Positions 15,309-23,281 of a stretch of 31,360 nucleotides of DNA are shown in pieces (the stretch's first letter is position 1; each line of letters begins with the position of its first letter). Source of the stretch: Casp-actino8 sp032118015 (GTDB lineage: Bacteria; Actinomycetota; Acidimicrobiia; Acidimicrobiales; Ilumatobacteraceae). The stretch spans positions 1 through 31,360 of the forward strand of contig JAULYE010000208.1 of assembly GCA_032118015.1 (NCBI GenBank). Direction: 5' to 3'. The notes beneath the pieces were generated by a model. That model ran no database searches. It saw only the letters and a list, made by a program, of their open reading frames with translations, and had not been told where the DNA came from. The position numbers and the translations under genes were made by a program.

Positions 15309-18083
15309 TTATGAATCGATTCGAGCGAGCCTTGAGATGGTCGATGAGTTACTCCGGCGCTGCACTGCGCTAATTCTCCATCTCTCAGAGTTGTCGTCCT
15401 GGGTCCGGACGACAGCGTGTGAACTCGTCAATTCAGTCAGTGCCGCTGCGATGTCCACGATGTCCAGGTTGCTGATGAGTTCATCAATAGTTGTTGCGCC
15501 GTGCCGCGCCAAATATCGGTACACCATCCGTGCATCTGGAGATACGTCGACAATCGCCATGCTTCCCTGCGAAATTGCCGATCGATGAAGCGACCTAATC
15601 ACAGAGAACGACACGGCTCGCGCGCTGAACGCACGACGCACATCAGAAGCTACATCTAACGTGTGGTCAAAATCTCCGACATGATCTCCATCATGAAGAG
15701 TTGCCAATCTCCTGTCAGAGGCAATGAGCTCGATGGAACCCTTTTCGACCAACAACAGTCGGTCTGATGGATCACCCTCAACAAACAGAATCTCACCTGG
15801 CTGATACGTCTCGGTCACCAGACGTGAGGCCAGGATCTCGAGTTCGTCGACAGGCAGGTCGACAAATGTGGGCACCGAGCTCAACATCGTGATGACGTCG
15901 TCAGCTCCGCGGGAGCGAGCCCACAATGGGCCCCAGTGACGGCCACCCTTTGCCAACTCTTCGAGTGAGCCCTGTTCGACGATCTGATCCGAAAGCAACA
16001 CACTCACCATGTCGCCAGGCTCGAGCCGTTCGAGATCAATTGTGGATACCAGGACCCCGCGGTTGGCGAACGAAGATCGCATAATTGACCACAATTCAGC
16101 CGCCATCATTCGATCCAACTGGGCGGTTGGATCATCGATAATGACGACTGCTGAGGAGGAAACGATGGCACGAGCAATCTCGATACGCGCACGAACATCG
16201 CGCGACAGCGTCAGTGAAGAAAGATCAGTGTCGAGACCTTCAGAGAACGTGTCTGAATGAAGAGCAACCTGGTGAAGAGCGGCAAGCACTACTTCGGGAT
16301 CGATCAAGCGACCAAGTGCAATATTGTCGAAGAGACTAGACGCAGCAATGTACGGGTCTGCCGAGACGATGGAAATTTTCGACTGAAGCGTGACGAGGTC
16401 CATTGAAAACACGTCGACACCTTCAATCAAGACTGAGCCGGCCTTTAGGTCGTCGAATCCTGAAGCAGCCATGAGCACTGCATGACGTACTGACTGGCGT
16501 CCCCCTACGATTACGTGCCACTTCTCGCTATCGACCGAAAGGTCAATACTTCGACATCCGTGAGAACCATCAGCAGGGGCGAAGTCAACCCCCGACATGT
16601 GAAAGAGAGGGTGGCCCGCCTCACGATCAGGGGCATCACCTAATCGAGCGTTGACCTCACTACGGCGTTCCCCATGATCCAGTACTCGCTGCAGGCGCCG
16701 CATATGAGGGGCTGCCTCCTGCATCTCAACGACTACGCCGGGAATGGCAGCGATCGAATCACCCATCGCTCGAACGTAGAGAATAATTGCTGTTGCCTCG
16801 CCGACCGCAAGGTCACCGCGAGCGAAGCCAATCACAACGATTGCGATGAGAGCACCAATTTGACCCACGACGAGTGCTGAGAAAGAAAAGGATTCCTGCG
16901 TAGCTGCAATCGAATTTTTCATTTTCTTCGATGCATTGGCGATGACGGCGAATTGACGCCGCTGAATGGCCTCTGCTCCAGCGCTACGAGCAGCTTCAAT
17001 ATGACTGACTGCATCATCGGCCACCTCGCTCAATCGAGTTTTGTTGTCGAGAAGATCGTGAACCTGCGCCGACCACCTAGGTGAGCTGAGTCGCCTCACA
17101 AACTCGAAAATGATGAGCACTATCAGCGCCAACACACCAATCTGCCAATCCAACCAAAACACAATGATTGCGCTGAAAATCAAATTGGAAATTGATGGCA
17201 ATCCCTTTGTAAGAAACCCATAGATCGCACTTTGTACTTGATCGATGTAGCTCGTACATCGGCTCACCATGCTGGTTCGAGCGAGAGTCCCTGATTCCAC
17301 GATCGTTGTATTGTGGATTTGGGCAAAAACCTTGTCCTGCATCCGTCGAGCGCTACGAAACGTCGATGCGAGAGCAATCTGAACAGTAGTGAATTTCAGA
17401 AGTGCAACCAGTGCGATCACAGCTGTCAACACCAGAGCGCCCTCAACGAATTGTCCCCGGCGTACTTCACGACGCTGGGACACTGCATCCTCATCCACTG
17501 CAAGCAAAATCACAATGTCATTGAAAGCCTGCCTGCTTGCAAGTGTCTCATCGCCAATGAGAACCCGCTCCACTTCTGCGCGATCGAGTGTCTGGTCCTC
17601 ATTGAACGCTAGGAAAATCTTCTGGCGTTCGGACGCCTGTTCTCCCAGGTCGCCGATCAAGCGTTGAGAAAGCCCGTCCGATAAATCGTACGTCATTCCA
17701 GCAGGGAAGAAGGCCGCAAGATATTCGTCACTACGCGATGCGGCCGCCATCACGGACGAGCTCGTCATTCCAGATACGACTGCCTTCGCGTCCAGATCCT
17801 GATAGTTCTCAAGCACCAGACGAACATTGTCTGATCTCTGCAGCCATTCTCTCGTCAGTGCATCAGACACATCGTCTTGCCGAGATCCCATGAGCGCAAT
17901 ATCGAGAAGGCGACCTGTCAGTAAGGGGAGCGCGGCCATGGCGAGGAAAAGCAACAAAGAAAGAAGCGCCCCGACAAACACCATCCATCGCTGTCCGACC
18001 GAATAGGGCCACGATGCACGAAAGAGAAAGGAGACAGTGGTATTCCGGTTACTCAATTGACCGGCTGGGGCAGAGGCATCCAT
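15309..18083 (-). CDS. ABC-exporter-fold membrane protein with cNMP-binding domain, ATPase site degenerate
   Basis: A 924-residue protein (945 from an alternative GTG at 18146). Order: one membrane helix (about 33-60), an extracytoplasmic insert of about 150 residues, membrane helices at about 213-240, 297-329 and 399-455, an ABC ATPase-like domain (491-709), a cyclic-nucleotide-binding-like domain (734-829; YQPGEILFVEGDPSDRLLLV), a winged helix (850-909) and an Arg/Ser tail (QRRSNSSTIS). The ATPase domain keeps the fold (Q-loop SIVSADPYIAASSLFDNIAL, Walker B VVIIDDPTAQLD) but the Walker A is GGRQSVRH with no GKS/T lysine, the signature is TLSRDVR instead of LSGGQ, Walker B has Asp for Glu and the switch His is lost. 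It probably binds rather than hydrolyses ATP. Start 18083 is supported by GGGG and TAACGT just upstream. Codons here are less G/C-rich than in flanking genes. Confidence 0.85.
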   Translation of the reverse strand: MDASAPAGQLSNRNTTVSFLFRASWPYSVGQRWMVFVGALLSLLLFLAMAALPLLTGRLLDIALMGSRQDDVSDALTREWLQRSDNVRLVLENYQDLDAKAVVSGMTSSSVMAAASRSDEYLAAFFPAGMTYDLSDGLSQRLIGDLGEQASERQKIFLAFNEDQTLDRAEVERVLIGDETLASRQAFNDIVILLAVDEDAVSQRREVRRGQFVEGALVLTAVIALVALLKFTTVQIALASTFRSARRMQDKVFAQIHNTTIVESGTLARTSMVSRCTSYIDQVQSAIYGFLTKGLPSISNLIFSAIIVFWLDWQIGVLALIVLIIFEFVRRLSSPRWSAQVHDLLDNKTRLSEVADDAVSHIEAARSAGAEAIQRRQFAVIANASKKMKNSIAATQESFSFSALVVGQIGALIAIVVIGFARGDLAVGEATAIILYVRAMGDSIAAIPGVVVEMQEAAPHMRRLQRVLDHGERRSEVNARLGDAPDREAGHPLFHMSGVDFAPADGSHGCRSIDLSVDSEKWHVIVGGRQSVRHAVLMAASGFDDLKAGSVLIEGVDVFSMDLVTLQSKISIVSADPYIAASSLFDNIALGRLIDPEVVLAALHQVALHSDTFSEGLDTDLSSLTLSRDVRARIEIARAIVSSSAVVIIDDPTAQLDRMMAAELWSIMRSSFANRGVLVSTIDLERLEPGDMVSVLLSDQIVEQGSLEELAKGGRHWGPLWARSRGADDVITMLSSVPTFVDLPVDELEILASRLVTETYQPGEILFVEGDPSDRLLLVEKGSIELIASDRRLATLHDGDHVGDFDHTLDVASDVRRAFSARAVSFSVIRSLHRSAISQGSMAIVDVSPDARMVYRYLARHGATTIDELISNLDIVDIAAALTELTSSHAVVRTQDDNSERWRISAVQRRSNSSTISRLARIDS

Positions 18084-18093
18084 CGCCCCTTTT

Positions 18094-18099
18094 ACGTTA
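18094..18099 (-). promoter_or_regulatory. -10 box for the left ABC-cNMP gene
   Basis: TAACGT on the minus strand, 10 nt before ATG 18083. It favours 18083 over the upstream GTG 18146, which would lie before the promoter. Confidence 0.4.
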
Positions 18100-18425
18100 T
18101 CCCTGGCCCCGCTCCACCCTTGCGGTCGCTCAAGACAGCCGATCACAGAAAAGTGCCTCTAAGGGGATCTCTCTTGGACACGAAGTCTTCAATAGAGCAC
18201 CGGGTGCATCGCCGTAGGTCCCCGTATCTGGAATCAGAGCAAATCCCCGGACCTGAATCACGAATTTTCCCGGATTCCAAACGTGAACAATCAGGTCGCC
18301 ATAGTGCTTGGCGGGGTCGGCTTTGACTAAATTGACGGCGCTCAGGAGTTTTCTTCTTTTTTGTCTTTTGCTCAAACCCTGACATGGCGGACTTCAACTC
18401 CTCCAACTGCACTTTCATCACAATC

Positions 18426-18431
18426 AGGAGG
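18426..18431 (+). promoter_or_regulatory. Strong Shine-Dalgarno of the ParA-like gene
   Basis: AGGAGG with 8 bases to ATG 18440. It is the only textbook ribosome site in the window, contrasting with the mostly leaderless neighbours, and fixes the start. Confidence 0.8.
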
Positions 18432-18439
18432 CGTTTCAC

Positions 18440-19210
18440 ATGACCAAGATCATCTCTGTCCACTCGTTCCGAGGTGGAACCGGCAAGAGCAACACCAGTG
18501 CGAATGTTTCAGCGCAACTCGCCGCTTCAGGTAAACGAGTTGCGGTCATCGACACTGATGTGCAGTCCCCTGGAATCCATGTTCTGTTCGGTTTTGACGA
18601 GAACATTCCCGGCAACTCTTTGAACGATTTTCTCTACGGATCGTGCGCCATAGTTGATGCAGCCCACGATGTATCGGACCGTGTGTCGTCGTCTGCGGGC
18701 GGATTGGCCGAAGGTGGCCGTTTGTGGTTGATCCCCTCGAGCATGAAAGCCGGTGATATCGCCAAGGTGCTTCGTCAGGGCTATGACGTTGAGTTGCTGA
18801 ATGAGGGCTTCCGATCACTGGTCAAGGATCTGGAACTGGATGTATTGATCATCGATACGCACCCTGGACTGAATGAAGAGACACTGCTGTCGATCACCAT
18901 TAGCGACATCTTGCTTCTCATCCTGCGGCCGGACAAGCAGGACTTCCAAGGCACTGCGGTAACGGTCGATATTGCTCGCCGATTAGAGGTTCCAGAACTT
19001 TTGCTACTCGTGAACAAGGTTCCAAGCACTGCTGATCGTGATGCGGTAGCAGCCGATGTTGCCGCTGCCTACAACTCTGAAGTGGCTGGTGTGTTGCCCT
19101 TGAGTGAAGACATGGTCTCTAACGCCTCTGGAGGGTTGTTCAGCCTGACAAATCCTGATCATGTGTGGTCGCAGACCTTGGCTAGTGTCGCCCGCCGACT
19201 CGGCGCCTAA
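18440..19210 (+). CDS. MinD/ParA-like ATPase with Arg-variant deviant Walker A
   Basis: A 256-residue P-loop ATPase of the MinD/ParA type, which dimerises with ATP on membranes or DNA to position other complexes. The deviant Walker A is FRGGTGKS at residues 10-17: the signature lysine (normally KGGxGK) is Arg11, while Lys16 and Ser17 are kept. Walker A' is VAVIDTDVQSPGIHVLFG and Walker B is DVLIIDTHPGLNEETL. The 'HSFRGGTGKSN' version is, from memory, a distinct branch seen also in cyanobacteria and Chloroflexi beside HAMP and cyclic-nucleotide-binding proteins; this was not checked. It has no C-terminal amphipathic helix of the MinD sort. First gene of a three-gene operon, 12 bases before the sensor gene. 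Confidence 0.88.
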   Translation: MTKIISVHSFRGGTGKSNTSANVSAQLAASGKRVAVIDTDVQSPGIHVLFGFDENIPGNSLNDFLYGSCAIVDAAHDVSDRVSSSAGGLAEGGRLWLIPSSMKAGDIAKVLRQGYDVELLNEGFRSLVKDLELDVLIIDTHPGLNEETLLSITISDILLLILRPDKQDFQGTAVTVDIARRLEVPELLLLVNKVPSTADRDAVAADVAAAYNSEVAGVLPLSEDMVSNASGGLFSLTNPDHVWSQTLASVARRLGA

Positions 19211-19222
19211 GGGTCTGCCTTC

Positions 19223-20440
19223 ATGACCGTCCTCGAAGCTCCGCCTACGGAACCAGTTTCCGACGTCTCTTCCGAACAATCTCCTGACGTCACAGCCCAA
19301 CCAGCTCGACAACGTTTCCGGCTGGGGATGCGATGGAAACTACTTGGCGCTTTTGGTGTCGGATTCACTGCCGTCTTTATTGTGGTGGCTTTGATACTGC
19401 TGAGCTGGTTCACCGGCGAAGCCGACCGCAACCTACGCGAAACCCTTAGCAGTGTGGCTGTCGGCGGCGCCGAGACCATCAACGTCGACTCATTGCCTGA
19501 CCTAATCAGCGACATCCCCACTCGGGACGCAATTGCTGACGCCCTTGGCGAACTGTACCCAACGAACGCCGGTCTGTTATCGGGTACCCCGATGACTGAG
19601 GAGACCTCTCAGCTTTTCCCAGTTGACGAACGGTTCTGGGCGCTGGTCGACCCGCTGGTGAACATCCGTCGCACCAATCCGGAGGCATCGCCATACCTGT
19701 ACGCGTTCGATGGCAACGGCGAACTTGCCTACGTCGCAACTTGGGGGGCTCGCGGGATGCCCACCTCTGATGATTCCCCGGGGGCTGGAGCTCCCTACCT
19801 GATTGCTGTCAAGGATGTCGGCCTCGAGGCATTGCCGTTCATGTTGGCAGGACTTGAGACAACTACCGAACAACCTGGTTCTTACACCGATGAGTTCGGC
19901 GAATGGATCTCGGTCTACACACCCGTTACGAATAGCAGTGGAGAAGTCGTTGGTGGACTTGGCGTCGACTACTACTACACATACGTTTCAGAGGTTCGCG
20001 GACAAGTGCTCACCACACTGCTCTGGGTATTCGGTCCGTCGTACCTCATCCTGATGGGTGTTGTTGTCTGGCTATCAGGCTGGCTGACGCGTCGCCTCGG
20101 TCGGTTATCGAACGCCTCACGACTGGTCGCCGATGGTGACTACGAAGTTGACCTGACGAGTGCAACTGAAGGTCGGTTCGCCGATGAGATGACTGATTTG
20201 GCTGACGTCTTCAAGGTGATGGTGGCCAAGATCGGTATCCGAGAGCGATCTCTGAACAAACAGGTTCAAGTACTCAAGGTTGAGATCGACGAACAACGTC
20301 GACAGCAAGCCGTCAATGAAATCGTCGATTCCGACTTCTTCACTGCTTTAACCACCAAGGCAGCCGCCATGCGGAAGAAGGCTGACCTCAAGAGAGATGC
20401 TGAGGAACCTCAAACGTCTGTTGGCCCCGATGGCGACTGA
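19223..20440 (+). CDS. Cache-HAMP membrane sensor without output domain
   Basis: A 405-residue inner-membrane receptor. A cytosolic N-terminal tail (1-38, Pro/Ser/Glu-rich) precedes TM1 (about 39-62), an extracytoplasmic domain (63-272) ending in a Cache-type strand set (EWISVYTPVTNSSGEVVGGL, then GVDYYYTYV), TM2 (about 275-300), a HAMP domain (300-350; RLSNASRLVADGDYEVDLTS) and a coiled coil (VQVLKVEIDEQRRQQAVNEI). The protein stops after VDSDFFTAL and a charged tail. In relatives I remember, HAMP and this coil are followed by an adenylate cyclase or other enzyme; here there is none, so signalling must go through a partner. It senses an unknown small ligand and lies between the ParA-like and carrier-like genes. 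Confidence 0.85.
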   Translation: MTVLEAPPTEPVSDVSSEQSPDVTAQPARQRFRLGMRWKLLGAFGVGFTAVFIVVALILLSWFTGEADRNLRETLSSVAVGGAETINVDSLPDLISDIPTRDAIADALGELYPTNAGLLSGTPMTEETSQLFPVDERFWALVDPLVNIRRTNPEASPYLYAFDGNGELAYVATWGARGMPTSDDSPGAGAPYLIAVKDVGLEALPFMLAGLETTTEQPGSYTDEFGEWISVYTPVTNSSGEVVGGLGVDYYYTYVSEVRGQVLTTLLWVFGPSYLILMGVVVWLSGWLTRRLGRLSNASRLVADGDYEVDLTSATEGRFADEMTDLADVFKVMVAKIGIRERSLNKQVQVLKVEIDEQRRQQAVNEIVDSDFFTALTTKAAAMRKKADLKRDAEEPQTSVGPDGD

Positions 20441-21869
20441 TAATGACAATGGAGAATCAGATGCAATCGATGATCTGATCCGTTCAGCCGGTATCAGGCG
20501 TCGTCCGGTCGTAGCGACCAGCGATGCAGACAGCGACCCTTTGAATGATCTGGTCTCCGGCAGTCGCTTGATGAACAGTGCTGAGCCGTCTGACAACGCA
20601 CTTCAGGTGAAGAAATGGACTCGGGCAATTGGAGTCGCCGTTGCTGCACTTGCTATGGCCGGACTGCTCGCCGACTCAGTTGCTGCGTCGCAACTATTGG
20701 CCGACAGCGGACCAAGGGCGCTCGTCGTGGTCTGGCCACTTGGCGGCTTTGGCATGTTGGCGGTAGCCGCACTATTGATGAAGTACGTCGACCGCTTTGC
20801 CCGGTTGTCGATTTTGGTTGTGTTGTGCGTTGGCTATGCCGTTGCCTTCGTAGTCGCGTTGGTTTTGTTTGCCACACCGCTACCGCGATCGGTGCCAGCA
20901 GGGCTGGTATGGCTTCTGACGGACCAGCTCATGTTCTTGCTGCCGTTGGTGATCTGGTCCCTGGCAGGGGACGTCTTCACTGCGGGCCAAGCCACGAATG
21001 TCTTCCCGCGGATTTCTCGGTGGATGTACATTGGTCACCTCGTAGGCCCCGCTGTTGCGATCTCCTCACCATGGTGGCTCGAGCCCCTCGACCTAGATCT
21101 CACCTGGATACTGGTCATTCCGCCAATCGCCTGCGTGGCAGTCGCAGTCTTTTTGCCAAGGGCCCTTCGGGGATCATCTGCCTCGGCTGGACATGGCAAG
21201 TCAATGTCAATTGTCGCGGCACTTCGGGATACCACCGGTCTCATTAAAGACCTTCCGGCGTTCTCGTGGATGTTCAAGGCGTCCTTGGTCATCATGCTGG
21301 CCGGAGCTCTGCTCGAGTTCTCCAGTTTCAATGTTTTGACGCAACGGTTCACTTCGGCAGGATCCCTGCAGAGTCTCTATGCCGGGGCGACCCTGACAAT
21401 TTTTGTGGCATCGTGGCTGATCCAGCGATACGTGACTCCCAAGGTGCTGAATCAACGGGGCGTCAGTATTGGTTTGGTCGTGCTGCCAATTGCGACCACT
21501 GCCGGAGCCGTCGTCCTCGTCATAGGTGGTGCGCTCGCGAATGTGGTGGTGTCACTTATCGGTTTGTTGCTGTGGCGTGTCGTGCGTTGGAGCCTTGATG
21601 CCAGTGCCCGCCAAACCGCCATGGCGACATTGCCAGACGGGCAACGTACTCGGGCGTCGTTTCTCATCGACCTGTTGCCACTCGCATTGGGCTTCATATT
21701 TTTTGCTCCGCTTGCGGTGATTGGGCTATCTCTCGATCTGTTGTGGTTCGTGCCGGTCATTGCGTTGCTGTTCTCGACACTGGGGATAGTGGCCAGTCGG
21801 CACATTGTGGACACTTGGGATACCACGCAGTTGTCGTATCGGCTGAAGCGCCGTCGCCGCATGGGATGA
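20430..21869 (+). CDS. Polytopic membrane protein, ATP/ADP-carrier (Npt)/MFS-like
   Basis: A 479-residue protein with an acidic, probably disordered 60-residue cytosolic N-terminus, then about 12 membrane helices from residue 63 to the end, and a basic tail (RLKRRRRMG). The stretch SLAGDVFTAGQATNVFPRIS (177-196) resembles the helix-loop of Npt1/Npt2 nucleotide carriers (FWSxAGDxFxxxQAKRLF). The link to nucleotide transport is therefore plausible but unproven; other MFS roles are possible. It overlaps the sensor gene by 11 bases (ATG 20430); an ATG at 20397 in the same frame is an alternative adding 11 residues that mostly reflect the overlap. It is the last gene of the ParA operon and converges with the GNAT gene across only 10 bases. 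Confidence 0.75.
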   Translation: MATDNDNGESDAIDDLIRSAGIRRRPVVATSDADSDPLNDLVSGSRLMNSAEPSDNALQVKKWTRAIGVAVAALAMAGLLADSVAASQLLADSGPRALVVVWPLGGFGMLAVAALLMKYVDRFARLSILVVLCVGYAVAFVVALVLFATPLPRSVPAGLVWLLTDQLMFLLPLVIWSLAGDVFTAGQATNVFPRISRWMYIGHLVGPAVAISSPWWLEPLDLDLTWILVIPPIACVAVAVFLPRALRGSSASAGHGKSMSIVAALRDTTGLIKDLPAFSWMFKASLVIMLAGALLEFSSFNVLTQRFTSAGSLQSLYAGATLTIFVASWLIQRYVTPKVLNQRGVSIGLVVLPIATTAGAVVLVIGGALANVVVSLIGLLLWRVVRWSLDASARQTAMATLPDGQRTRASFLIDLLPLALGFIFFAPLAVIGLSLDLLWFVPVIALLFSTLGIVASRHIVDTWDTTQLSYRLKRRRRMG

Positions 21870-21896
21870 GGCCGCGTTCTTACAGATTGAGCGGCC
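21870..21896. repeat. Short inverted repeat between convergent operons
   Basis: GGCCGC (21870-21875) and GCGGCC (21891-21896) with a 15-base loop, spanning the 10-base convergent gap and the minus-strand stop codon. No T tract; it may be a weak bidirectional transcription end. Confidence 0.3.
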
Positions 21897-22677
21897 AACG
21901 ATCCACGAACACATCGAGGTCGGCCTGCGCACCAGCGAGTCTTTGCACAAGAGGGTGGTCTCGTGGGATCTGGTAATGGTCGATGAGATATGCCGCGACG
22001 AATCGACTGGTGACGTCATGGCCGATTCCAGGCGACTCGACTACTGGCCGCAAAGTCAGATCGGGTGTCCAGTGCAACCAAACCGGGTCCCAATTCATGG
22101 GCGCCCACTCCAGCGACATCGGTTTCCACCTGATGTCATCAATTCCCCCATTGACGCGCCAGCGTCGACCGCCAACAGGCTCGACATAGTCGATATTGAG
22201 TTGCACCGAACGCGGGCGACGGCCGAGCGGAAGTTCGTAACCTGCACCGAGCATTGCAGGCCCACCATCCTTGAGTATCTGTGGCAGGGCAAGCCAATAA
22301 TGGATCTTCGCTAGCGGGTTTTCATTGACTGTCATGGAGCGACAGTGCTCCTCGATCGACACAAACTGCGCTACTCCACATCGCCGGACAAGATTCGATT
22401 CAAAGAGGGCGACCCCAATGGGCTCGTCGTTCACAAAAATCAGCCACTGGTGCACCACAACACCTTCACGGCGACCCGGTAAGGACGCATCAATAGCAAT
22501 GTCTTCAAGGGTGTGTCGATATTGGGGAAAGTGCCGACGAAAAATGGATTGCATGGCGGCCACTTCATCTGCAGGGGCACCATCAACCACGTCAACCACT
22601 TCGACGCTCTCTCCTGAAGCTGCCTCCCATCGGCCCACCCGACGCCCGCCCCCGCTGGCGGCGACTACTTCGTCCAT
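21880..22677 (-). CDS. GNAT-like acyltransferase-fold protein
   Basis: A 265-residue soluble protein. Residues 30-115 read as an N-acetyltransferase-like core: a helix (DEVAAMQSIFRRHFPQYR), a strand pair with HQWLIFVNDEPIGVALFESN (the GNAT 'GxP(I/V)G' turn) and VAQFVSIEEHCRSM. The C-terminal half (RSVQLNIDYVEPVGGRRWRV, then WKPMSLEWAPMNWDPVWLHW) is Trp-rich and not recognised. The acetyl-CoA P-loop (Q/RxxGxG/A) is not obvious, so enzymatic activity is uncertain. ATG 22677 lies 22 bases after the upstream gene; ATG 22770 in the same frame would add 31 residues overlapping that gene. Last gene of the right-hand minus-strand operon. Confidence 0.6.
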   Translation of the reverse strand: MDEVVAASGGGRRVGRWEAASGESVEVVDVVDGAPADEVAAMQSIFRRHFPQYRHTLEDIAIDASLPGRREGVVVHQWLIFVNDEPIGVALFESNLVRRCGVAQFVSIEEHCRSMTVNENPLAKIHYWLALPQILKDGGPAMLGAGYELPLGRRPRSVQLNIDYVEPVGGRRWRVNGGIDDIRWKPMSLEWAPMNWDPVWLHWTPDLTLRPVVESPGIGHDVTSRFVAAYLIDHYQIPRDHPLVQRLAGAQADLDVFVDRWPLNL

Positions 22678-22699
22678 TGTCACAATGATCAGCGAAATA

Positions 22700-23275
22700 T
22701 CACGGAGACGAACGTCGGCGTCGCCACCAAGCCAATAGTCCGGAATCTGGGGCGAAGACAGCGGAGACATTTTCACCAAAAGCTGTTCGGTACGCCTCAT
22801 CGAAGTCAGGAGAACCAACGCCGAAAGTCGATGCGATTGACTTTGACCGATTGGCAGGCATTTCATGTCGGTTTGCCATCTGGCGTAGTACTTCAACCCG
22901 CAACGTCACGTCATCTGGAAGAAGAACCTCCCACGCACGACAATTGGAATTGAGAACTCGCACAGTTGCACGTCGTCCGTAGCGCCGAGCATTGCGGAAC
23001 GACTCGATGAACGCATCATCTTTCTCGCCCGGTAAGTCGCCTCGCATTGTCTGCTCGTCGCCCAACATCACAAATCCAAAAGAAGCGTCCATCGAGGCGG
23101 CAACAATATTTGCGCGCTTTGTCGCTACCCGGTCGGCTTCTTGCTCGATGAGATACAACAAGGCCCGAGCTCTACGGGATCGAGAAACTCCCCCCGAAAG
23201 CACCTCTTCTCGGCTGAACAATTCGTCGTCACCCACGCCAGACCCTGTTTCTCGATGAGAATTGAAACTTAGCAC
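22700..23275 (-). CDS. Unknown 191-residue helical protein of the ABC-cNMP operon
   Basis: I cannot assign a named family. The N-terminal 15 residues are flexible; then FSREEVLSGGVSRSRRARAL and LLYLIEQEADRVATKR form a helical segment suited to binding a partner, followed by a mixed region with NCRAWEVLLPDD and a final helix set ending in PDFDEAYRTAFGENVSAVF and a basic tail (WWRRRRSSP). The 'REEVL..G...RRA..LL(Y/F)LIE' pattern reminds me of proteins next to similar ParA/HAMP/cNMP clusters in other phyla; this is recollection. The start is a GTG only 6 bases after the stop of the 753-residue ABC gene, so it is co-translated with it. No signal peptide or membrane helix. Confidence 0.7.
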   Translation of the reverse strand: MLSFNSHRETGSGVGDDELFSREEVLSGGVSRSRRARALLYLIEQEADRVATKRANIVAASMDASFGFVMLGDEQTMRGDLPGEKDDAFIESFRNARRYGRRATVRVLNSNCRAWEVLLPDDVTLRVEVLRQMANRHEMPANRSKSIASTFGVGSPDFDEAYRTAFGENVSAVFAPDSGLLAWWRRRRSSP

Positions 23276-23281
23276 TTTCGA

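Larger units (their letters stand above)
18084..18439. other. Divergent intergenic region with possible small broken ORF
   Basis: A 356-base region between the two divergent operons. It holds the ABC gene's -10 box, an A/T-rich pyrimidine tract (18349-18369) and the ParA ribosome site. On the minus strand, 18375-18130 reads an 81-codon frame from a TTG that contains protein-like text (LIVHVWNPGKFVIQVRGFAL), overlapping the ABC start; a helical segment in another frame just upstream (MKVQLEELKSAMSGFEQK, start at 18417) joins it if one base is shifted at the A6 run near 18354-18359. This could be a frameshifted remnant of a small protein or chance. Confidence 0.35.

Noticed and set aside
15309..18083. 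Peptidase-containing bacteriocin exporter or active drug exporter
   Set aside because: There is no C39 peptidase domain and the ATPase site is incomplete; the extra domains are C-terminal regulatory ones.
18440..19210. Chromosome or plasmid partition locus
   Set aside because: No parB-like gene, parS repeats or replication gene is nearby, and the Walker A variant differs from partition ParA proteins.
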